Assembly: GCA_900547755.1 (NCBI GenBank)
Contig: URIC01000022.1
Location: forward strand, 1 to 32,895
Length of the DNA stretch: 32,895 nt
Origin: an uncultured Bacteroidales bacterium
GTDB lineage: Bacteria > Bacteroidota > Bacteroidia > Bacteroidales > Muribaculaceae
Direction of reading: 5' to 3'
The notes beneath the pieces were generated by a model. The model searched no databases, was not told where the DNA came from, and was given only the letters and a program-made list of their open reading frames with translations. Positions within the stretch are counted from its first letter, which is position 1. The number at the start of each line of letters is the position of its first letter. A program made the position numbers and the translations under genes. Of this stretch, positions 9,120 through 14,663 are shown one piece after another.

Positions 9120-9133
9120 CTAATCCGGATTAG
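9120..9133. repeat. 14-bp perfect palindrome abutting parS
   Basis: CTAATCCGGATTAG is a perfect palindrome with no spacer at its centre, so it is more likely a protein-binding site than an RNA hairpin. It ends exactly where the parS-type palindrome begins and lies 4 bases from the apt start codon. Its role is unknown to me. Confidence 0.6.
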
Positions 9134-9149
9134 TGTTCCACGTGGAACA
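9134..9149. promoter_or_regulatory. parS-type ParB-binding site
   Basis: TGTTCCACGTGGAACA is a perfect 16-bp palindrome. It matches the conserved chromosomal parS consensus (TGTTTCACGTGAAACA) except at the symmetric pair that commonly varies. ParB-CTP loads at such sites and spreads to organise and segregate the origin region. parS sites usually lie near oriC, and mnmG (gidA) is a frequent origin neighbour, so the placement fits. No parA or parB is present in this window. Confidence 0.8.
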
Positions 9150-9166
9150 AACCAACGCTTATCGCT

Positions 9167-9175
9167 TTATTCACA
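9167..9175 (+). promoter_or_regulatory. DnaA-box match beside parS
   Basis: TTATTCACA fits the DnaA box consensus TTATNCACA, 17 bases from the parS site. A single 9-mer match of this kind is expected about once in a window of this size by chance, so function is uncertain. Confidence 0.3.
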
Positions 9176-9246
9176 CGGGGTTTGAGATTTATAATATGTT
9201 GTTAATTCAATCTTTTTAGAAGGCCTCGAGTCTTGCCTAAAAACAG

Positions 9247-11181
9247 CTATCGGTTTATAAGCAACAGCAGAATACTGATGTCAGCCGGAGAAACACCGGG
9301 TATACGGGATGCCTGCGCCATTGTTGACGGACGGATTCGGCTCAGCTTCTGCCGCGCTTCGGTAGAGAGTGCCGTTATGCTTTCATAGTCGAAGGCGACA
9401 GGCAGCTTGGCATACTCAAGACGCTTAAGTTTATCGGCAGTCTGCCGTTCTCTCTCTATGTAACCGCTGTATTTAATCAAAATCTCGGCAGCTTCCACTA
9501 TCTCGTCTCTACGGGCATCCTCCAACATTTCAATCCGCTTTGCCAACGCAGGCAGACAAGGCGCAAGGAGAGCGAAATCCACTGACGGACGTCCTAACAA
9601 ATCTATAAGCCGAACACCTCCGGTAAGAGGAGCGGAACCCACATTTATAAGGACATCATTCACGTCATCGGCCCTGACCTTATAACCACGGCAAAACTCA
9701 ATCAGCGCATCGCGTTGCTCTCTTTTGGAAAGCATAAGTTCATAACGCCGGTCAGAGGCCAATCCTATATCATGGCCAAGTTCCGTAAGACGCATATCGG
9801 CATCGTCCTGACGCAACAGAATACGGTATTCGGCACGACTCGTAAACATCCGGTAAGGTTCATCCACGCCTTTAATCACAAGGTCGTCAATCAACACTCC
9901 GATATAGGCCCGGTCGCGGGAAAGCACCACAGGTGGCAATCCACGCAGGCTGCGTGCGGCATTAATTCCAGCCATAAGGCCTTGCCCCGCCGCTTCCTCA
10001 TATCCGGTGGTACCGTTGACCTGACCGGCAAAATACAAACCGTCAACAAGTTTAGTCTCAAGGGAATGTCTAAGCTGCGTAGGGTCGAAAAAATCGTATT
10101 CTATGGCGTAACCGGGGCGATAAATCCGCACATTTCTTAAAGCCGGAATATGCTCTAACGCAGAGAACTGCACTTCCCACGGGAGGGAGGAGGAGAAGCC
10201 GTTCACGTAATATTCCTGGGTAAGGACACCTTCCGGTTCAAGGAACAGCTGATGCGAATCCTTGTCGGCAAAGGTGACAATCTTGGTCTCGATAGAGGGA
10301 CAATAGCGAGGCCCTATGCTCTTTATCTGCCCGTTGTATAATGGAGAACGGTCCAAATTATCATTCAAAATCTTATGTACCTCCGGATTGGTGTGACAGA
10401 TATAACAGGGACGCGGAGGCAATACTCTACGCACTTCCGGAAGAAATGAGAACTTGTGAAAATCACGCCTCAGAACTCGCTGACCGTCAGCACTTTCAGT
10501 ATATACATCGTCACCTTCCTGCTTCTGAACAAGAGAATAATCAATACTGCGGCCATCAATGCGTACAGGGGTACCTGTCTTCATCCGAGCAACGGCAAAA
10601 CCCATGTCGCGCAACTGCTCGGTAAGACCGTTGCTGGCGGGTTCACAGATGCGGCCTCCGGGAATCTGGGTCTCTCCGAAGTGCATCCTGCCTCCAAGAA
10701 AAGTACCTGCCGTAAGAATAACCTTCCCGGCTGTAAACTCAAGCCCGAGAGCAGTCTTTACGCCAGAGACCTGAGGTTTGCCGTCGGCCCCCTCCTTAAA
10801 CAGGAAACCGACAGCCATATCCTGAAAAATGTCAAGACCATCTATTGAATCAAGTATACGACGCCATTCGTCGGTGAAGCGCGTACGGTCGCTTTGGCTG
10901 CGGGGACTCCAAACCGCAGGTCCCTTGGAACGATTCAGCATCCTGAACTGAATCGCCGTACGGTCCGTGACAATTCCCATCTGTCCTCCAAGAGCATCTA
11001 TTTCTCTGACAATCTGACCTTTGGCTATACCGCCAATAGCCGGATTACAAGACATCTGGGCTATACGGTTCATGTCTGCCGTCAAGAGCAAAGTACGGGC
11101 ACCGAGACGTGCCGAGGCACACGCCGATTCACACCCGGCATGACCTCCTCCTATGACTATGACTTCAAAGTCTAAACGCAT
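9247..11181 (-). CDS. mnmG: tRNA uridine-5-carboxymethylaminomethyl modification enzyme, FAD-binding
   Basis: MnmG (GidA) forms a complex with the GTPase MnmE to install the 5-carboxymethylaminomethyl group on the wobble uridine of several tRNAs. The Rossmann FAD-binding motif IGGGHAGCE sits at residues 10-18. Other family blocks are MSCNPAIGGIAKGQIVREIDALGG read in parts, GTFLGGRMHFGE, MKTGTPVRID and the C-terminal helical MnmE-binding region with RIPGVSPADISIL. At 644 aa it is slightly longer than the usual 620-630. The ATG at 11181 lies 20 bases after ybeY, so the two are probably one transcript. A gap of 131 bases with parS separates it from apt. Confidence 0.96.
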   Translation of the reverse strand: MRLDFEVIVIGGGHAGCESACASARLGARTLLLTADMNRIAQMSCNPAIGGIAKGQIVREIDALGGQMGIVTDRTAIQFRMLNRSKGPAVWSPRSQSDRTRFTDEWRRILDSIDGLDIFQDMAVGFLFKEGADGKPQVSGVKTALGLEFTAGKVILTAGTFLGGRMHFGETQIPGGRICEPASNGLTEQLRDMGFAVARMKTGTPVRIDGRSIDYSLVQKQEGDDVYTESADGQRVLRRDFHKFSFLPEVRRVLPPRPCYICHTNPEVHKILNDNLDRSPLYNGQIKSIGPRYCPSIETKIVTFADKDSHQLFLEPEGVLTQEYYVNGFSSSLPWEVQFSALEHIPALRNVRIYRPGYAIEYDFFDPTQLRHSLETKLVDGLYFAGQVNGTTGYEEAAGQGLMAGINAARSLRGLPPVVLSRDRAYIGVLIDDLVIKGVDEPYRMFTSRAEYRILLRQDDADMRLTELGHDIGLASDRRYELMLSKREQRDALIEFCRGYKVRADDVNDVLINVGSAPLTGGVRLIDLLGRPSVDFALLAPCLPALAKRIEMLEDARRDEIVEAAEILIKYSGYIERERQTADKLKRLEYAKLPVAFDYESITALSTEARQKLSRIRPSTMAQASRIPGVSPADISILLLLINR

Positions 11182-11201
11182 ACTCTCCGATAAACACGTA
11201 G

Positions 11202-11633
11202 TTAAAAATCATTGCGGAGCTGAGACAGCAACCGGAGCGCCTCATTCTCATGTCGCTCCATAACCTCGCGTTCCCCGGGGCCTTTGTCGTTTATGCCGCA
11301 GAGATGAAGCACTCCGTGGATTATCACCCGGTGAAGCTCGCGTTCATAGCTCTCCCCCACTTCCTCGGCGTTGGAGCGCACTGTATCTAAAGAGATGACA
11401 ATATCTCCGCTGATGTGCCCCTCCTCGCAATATGGGAAAGTGATGATGTCCGTAAAATAATCGTGTCCGAGAAACTGACGGTTCACCTCCAGGATATGCG
11501 CATCCGAACAGAACTGATACACCAGATTTCCAGGAAGCCTGTCATGCTCCTGACACACCTGTTCAATCCAAGTACGTACAAGAGCCATGTCCAATCTCGG
11601 CATCTCAACGTCGTATGTCTGAAATTCAATCAT
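11202..11633 (-). CDS. ybeY: Endoribonuclease / rRNA maturation factor YbeY
   Basis: YbeY is a metal-dependent endoribonuclease involved in 16S rRNA 3'-end maturation and ribosome quality control. I place the start at the ATG at 11633 (143 aa), because the frame upstream opens only with a TTG. The conserved arginine-rich groove region is followed by the metal motif HGVLHLCGIND, with His106 and His110 in place. The third ligand position (residue 116), His in the E. coli protein, is Asp. To my knowledge this substitution is common in Bacteroidota YbeY, so the enzyme is probably still active. It is the first gene of the leftward unit ybeY-mnmG and lies back to back with a glycosyltransferase gene. 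Confidence 0.93.
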   Translation of the reverse strand: MIEFQTYDVEMPRLDMALVRTWIEQVCQEHDRLPGNLVYQFCSDAHILEVNRQFLGHDYFTDIITFPYCEEGHISGDIVISLDTVRSNAEEVGESYERELHRVIIHGVLHLCGINDKGPGEREVMERHENEALRLLSQLRNDF

Positions 11634-11679
11634 AGCTACATTCAAAACGCGAAAGAGGCTTCTTCCGCTTAATAACCTA

Positions 11680-11687
11680 CAAAAATA
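11680..11687 (-). promoter_or_regulatory. Putative -7 element for ybeY-mnmG
   Basis: On the minus strand TATTTTTG fits TAnnTTTG and lies about 47 bases upstream of the ybeY start. No clear TTG is present at the -33 spacing, so the promoter is weakly supported. The element lies inside the 16-bp AT palindrome AAAAATAGCTATTTTT (11681-11696), which could serve as an operator. The rest of the 299-bp divergent gap also holds AATACT-CAA-AGTATT (11778-11792), a short inverted repeat. Confidence 0.4.
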
Positions 11688-11883
11688 GCTATTTTTTTTG
11701 AAAAGAGGGCTATTCCCCCTCCGGTTAATTTATTCGGTCAAAAATTTACACCATACGCAAAACACTCAAAACACCCTAATACTCAAAGTATTGCACGCAT
11801 AAACAGAGTCATTTAACCCGCCGAGATTTGAATATAAATAGGTCTTCCGCCTTAGGATACGCAAATTCGCGAGTCTCAACAGG

Positions 11884-11915
11884 GTTGCCAGGCTACATTA
11901 TTTTCCTTAAATTTG
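11884..11915 (+). promoter_or_regulatory. Bacteroidota-type promoter of the glycosyltransferase gene
   Basis: TAAATTTG (11908-11915) matches the -7 consensus TAnnTTTG. GTTG (11884-11887) sits 20 bases upstream as a -33 element. The predicted start of transcription leaves a leader of only about 10 bases before the ATG at 11933, so translation probably relies on an AT-rich start region rather than a Shine-Dalgarno sequence. Confidence 0.7.
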
Positions 11916-11932
11916 CAACAAAATAATCAGAA

Positions 11933-13081
11933 ATGAAAATCGGCTTCGACGGCAAACGAGCGCTACGCAACATGACCGGGCTGGGCAATTACTCCCGCCT
12001 GGTGGTGGAATCCCTTGCAGCGTCCTATCACAACCTGGACCTCACCCTCTACAGTCCCCGTGACTGCGACAGCCCCAGACTCGAAAAAATCCGGAAAGCG
12101 GACAACATACACATACGCCTCCCCCGCAAAGGGGAATCGTATCTCGGAGGAAGCGTATGGCGCACATACGCCCTCACCAATCTGCTGAGAGGCGAAGGTA
12201 TTCAACTCTTTCACGGACTCAGCAACGAGTTGCCCCTTAATATAAGGAAGGCCGGCATCCCCGCCGTGCTGACCATGCACGACGTCATCTATCGGCGTAT
12301 GCCCGACTGCTACTCCGTAATAGACCGAGCAATTTACGATTTCAAATACGGGCACTCCTGCCGTAACGCCACACGCATCATAGCCGTATCCGAGCGTACC
12401 AGACAGGATGTGGCCGAGCTGTACCACATCCCTACAGATAAAATAGATGTGGTCTACCAAGGGTGTGATGACAGTTTCCGTCGGCACTGCACCCCACAGG
12501 AAATAGAAACCGCAAAGCGGAAATATGGCGTGAGCGGGGACTACATAATCCAGGTAGGAAGCATTGAAAAGCGCAAAAACGCACTGCTCACAGTCCGGGC
12601 GCTCGCTCTCCTACCGGCATCGCTGCAATTAGTGCTTGTAGGACGCAGGACCCCTTACCTGAAGGATGTGATGACAGAGGCTGCACACCTCGGCATAGCC
12701 GGACGCATCAGGTTAGTGGAAGGAGCAAGTTTCGCCGACCTCCCGGCACTCTATCAGGGAGCGCAAGCCGCAGCCTATCCCTCACATTATGAGGGATTTG
12801 GCATCCCGGTCTTAGAAGCGCTCAACAGCCGTATCCCCTGCGTTGCCGCCACCGGTTCCTGTCTGGAAGAGGCAGGCGGCGAAAGCACACTCTACGTGAG
12901 TCCGGACAATCCGCGCGACATGGCAGACGCCTTGCAGGCCGCCATCGGCAAAACCGGGCTTCGCAACAGTATGATAGCCAAAGGCCTGCGACATGCCTCC
13001 CGCTTCAGCAACGCCGACATCCCCGCACGTATCATGGAAGTCTACCGCAAGGCTATGGAGGAATACCGGACAGGCCGCTGA
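11933..13081 (+). CDS. GT4-family glycosyltransferase
   Basis: This is a GT-B fold retaining glycosyltransferase of family GT4, which moves a sugar from a nucleotide-sugar donor to an unknown acceptor. The N-terminal acceptor domain starts MKIGFDGKRALRNMTGLGNY, with a glycine loop typical of the family. The C-terminal domain has the donor-site segment YIIQVGSIEKRKN and the E-x7-E motif EGFGIPVLE (Glu287 and Glu295). The length of 382 aa is normal and no membrane segment is seen. It is transcribed from its own promoter, divergent from ybeY and ahead of the division cluster by 264 bases. The acceptor (polysaccharide, lipid or glycoprotein) cannot be told from the sequence, and no other glycan genes lie nearby. 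Confidence 0.85.
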   Translation: MKIGFDGKRALRNMTGLGNYSRLVVESLAASYHNLDLTLYSPRDCDSPRLEKIRKADNIHIRLPRKGESYLGGSVWRTYALTNLLRGEGIQLFHGLSNELPLNIRKAGIPAVLTMHDVIYRRMPDCYSVIDRAIYDFKYGHSCRNATRIIAVSERTRQDVAELYHIPTDKIDVVYQGCDDSFRRHCTPQEIETAKRKYGVSGDYIIQVGSIEKRKNALLTVRALALLPASLQLVLVGRRTPYLKDVMTEAAHLGIAGRIRLVEGASFADLPALYQGAQAAAYPSHYEGFGIPVLEALNSRIPCVAATGSCLEEAGGESTLYVSPDNPRDMADALQAAIGKTGLRNSMIAKGLRHASRFSNADIPARIMEVYRKAMEEYRTGR

Positions 13082-13204
13082 CATACCATTCCAACACATT
13101 CCGGCCCTACCCTTTCATCCCCTTGAGAACAACAATGTCAAACCAGCATCCATGGGGTGTAGATAACTTTTTTGAGGGTGCGGACACAAAAAGTGCAATT
13201 TGGA

Positions 13205-13237
13205 TATGTAAATAATTTACATTTTTAACTAACTTTA
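13205..13237 (+). promoter_or_regulatory. Putative promoter with 17-bp palindromic operator, upstream of rsmH
   Basis: TAACTTTA (13230-13237) differs from TAnnTTTG only at the last base, and TATG (13205-13208) lies 21 bases upstream as a weak -33 element. The perfect palindrome ATGTAAATAATTTACAT (13206-13222, 8-base arms around one A) covers that -33 region, so a dimeric regulator bound there would block or contact RNA polymerase. This is the only promoter-like sequence I find ahead of the division cluster. The same gap holds AT-rich DNA upstream and no reading frame of note. Confidence 0.5.
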
Positions 13238-13261
13238 CAGCCTCAAATAAAAAACACAAGA

Positions 13262-13302
13262 CACCGTCTCCCCCCACGCCGCTGGCTCTCGGGGACCCGG
13301 TG
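13262..13302 (+). other. GC-rich leader segment that may fold, ahead of rsmH
   Basis: The predicted leader contains CACC/GGTG (13262-13265 with 13299-13302) and TCCCC/GGGGA (13269-13273 with 13291-13295), separated by a 3x3 internal loop. A small GCC-GCT-GGC hairpin lies inside. No U-run follows, so it is not a clear terminator. I match it to no known riboswitch. Confidence 0.3.
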
Positions 13303-13309
13303 GATTTGG

Positions 13310-13318
13310 TTATTCACA
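13310..13318 (+). promoter_or_regulatory. DnaA-box match upstream of rsmH
   Basis: TTATTCACA fits TTATNCACA. Two one-mismatch relatives lie on the other strand in the same gap (TTATCTACA at 13158-13166 and TTATTTACA at 13207-13215). The matches are suggestive only. Confidence 0.25.
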
Positions 13319-13345
13319 TTAATCACTGATAGTCAGCGCCTTGAA

Positions 13346-14260
13346 ATGGACGAAGCAGTTTACCACATACCAGCTATGCTGCCCGAGTGTCTGGCAGGAC
13401 TGGACATCAAGCCCGGGGGCACATACATCGACGCCACATTTGGCGGCGGCGGACACTCGCGTGCCATCGTAGAGAGTCTTGACGACGGACACCTCTATAG
13501 CTTCGACCAGGATATGGACGCATACGCCAACCGCATAGACTCTCCACGCTTTACATTCGTACACTCAAACTTCCGGTACATATACAACTTCATGCGCTAC
13601 TACGGGGCGCTCCCCGCAGACGGCATCATGGCCGACCTGGGCGTGTCGTTCCACCACTTCGACACCCCCGAGCGCGGATTCTCATTCCGGGCCGACGCCC
13701 CCCTTGACATGCGCATGAACAGGGAAGCCTCCCTCACCGCCCGCGAAGTACTCAACACATATACCGACGAGCGCCTCGCCGCCATTCTGCGCACATACGG
13801 CGACCTGAAACGTCCCGGACCGGTGGTGAAAGCAATCCTCAACGCCCGTGCTTCCGCAGAGATCGACACCACTTCCCGCTTGCTCGAAGTGATAGCCCCG
13901 GCCATAAATCCGAGACAGGAGAAGAAAGAGCTTGCACAGGTATTCCAGGCTCTTCGCATAGAGGTGAACGGCGAAATGCAGGCACTGGCGGACTTTCTGA
14001 ATGCCACCCGGCGCGTACTCAAGCCCGGCGGCCGCCTCGTAGTCCTCACATACCACTCCCTGGAAGACCGGATGGTTAAAAACTTCATACGCACCGGGAA
14101 CGTGGAGGGAGAAGTACAGAAAGACTTCTACGGACGCAACCTATGCCCTTGGAAAGCCATAGGCAAACAGCCGCAGGTCCCTTCTCCCGAGGAAGTGGAA
14201 CGCAACCCCAGAAGCCGCAGCGCACGTCTGCGTGTGGCCGAATACTCTCCTTTATCCTAA
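13346..14260 (+). CDS. rsmH: 16S rRNA (cytosine1402-N4)-methyltransferase
   Basis: RsmH (MraW) methylates N4 of C1402 in the 16S rRNA decoding centre using SAM, and is by tradition the second gene of the division/cell-wall cluster. The 304-aa protein starts HIPAMLPECLAGL and has the SAM-binding motif DATFGGGGHS (residues 29-38), GIMADLGVSFHHFD, and the C-terminal LVVLTYHSLEDRMVKNFI signature. mraZ, its usual upstream partner, is not present; the 264 bases ahead are non-coding. The ftsL start follows 21 bases after the stop. Confidence 0.95.
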   Translation: MDEAVYHIPAMLPECLAGLDIKPGGTYIDATFGGGGHSRAIVESLDDGHLYSFDQDMDAYANRIDSPRFTFVHSNFRYIYNFMRYYGALPADGIMADLGVSFHHFDTPERGFSFRADAPLDMRMNREASLTAREVLNTYTDERLAAILRTYGDLKRPGPVVKAILNARASAEIDTTSRLLEVIAPAINPRQEKKELAQVFQALRIEVNGEMQALADFLNATRRVLKPGGRLVVLTYHSLEDRMVKNFIRTGNVEGEVQKDFYGRNLCPWKAIGKQPQVPSPEEVERNPRSRSARLRVAEYSPLS

Positions 14261-14281
14261 AATGCAACCCCTCTCTGACAA

Positions 14282-14647
14282 ATGCCTGCAAAAAAGGAAA
14301 ACAGCAATAATAAAAAACGCCGCAACGGCAAACGCAACGGAGTATTCGGCACCATAACCGGCGGCCGGGTAGTCAGCGTGGACCTATTCAAACGCCACGG
14401 CTGGTTTATCCTCGTGGCACTCGTGGTGATAATTGCCCTCATAGGTCAGCGATACACCAACCAGACCAAGATGGAGGAAATCAAAAAACTCTCAAAAGAA
14501 CTGGAGCTGGAGCAGAGCATACAGCTGAACCAGAAAGCCGAATACATGAGTCTGATTCGCGAAAACGAGATGCGGCGCCTGCTGCGCGAAAAGCACCTTG
14601 ACCTTGACTATCAGGAACAACCCCCATACGTAATCCCCAGAGATTGA
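14282..14647 (+). CDS. ftsL: FtsL-like divisome protein
   Basis: This is a 121-aa bitopic protein in the position of ftsL, between rsmH and ftsI. It has a basic cytoplasmic N-terminus (residues 1-40, many Lys/Arg/Asn), one transmembrane segment (about 41-56, WFILVALVVIIALIG) and a periplasmic stretch rich in Glu, Leu and Lys (62-95) that looks like a coiled coil. This is the architecture of FtsL, which joins FtsB/DivIC and FtsQ to activate FtsW-FtsI. Sequence similarity in this family is weak, so the call rests on topology, size and location. The longer cytoplasmic tail is a Bacteroidota trait. Confidence 0.82.
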   Translation: MPAKKENSNNKKRRNGKRNGVFGTITGGRVVSVDLFKRHGWFILVALVVIIALIGQRYTNQTKMEEIKKLSKELELEQSIQLNQKAEYMSLIRENEMRRLLREKHLDLDYQEQPPYVIPRD

Positions 14648-14663
14648 TATTACCGACTTACCA

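Noticed and set aside
7472..9133. Long plus-strand reading frame of 553 codons opposite uvrC and apt
   Set aside because: It is antisense to two clearly conserved genes, and its length reflects the codon use of the real genes on the other strand.
13166..13194. ACTTTTT/AAAAAGT inverted repeat as a terminator for the glycosyltransferase gene
   Set aside because: The stem is only seven AT-rich pairs with a 15-base loop and no following T-run, so it is too weak to call.
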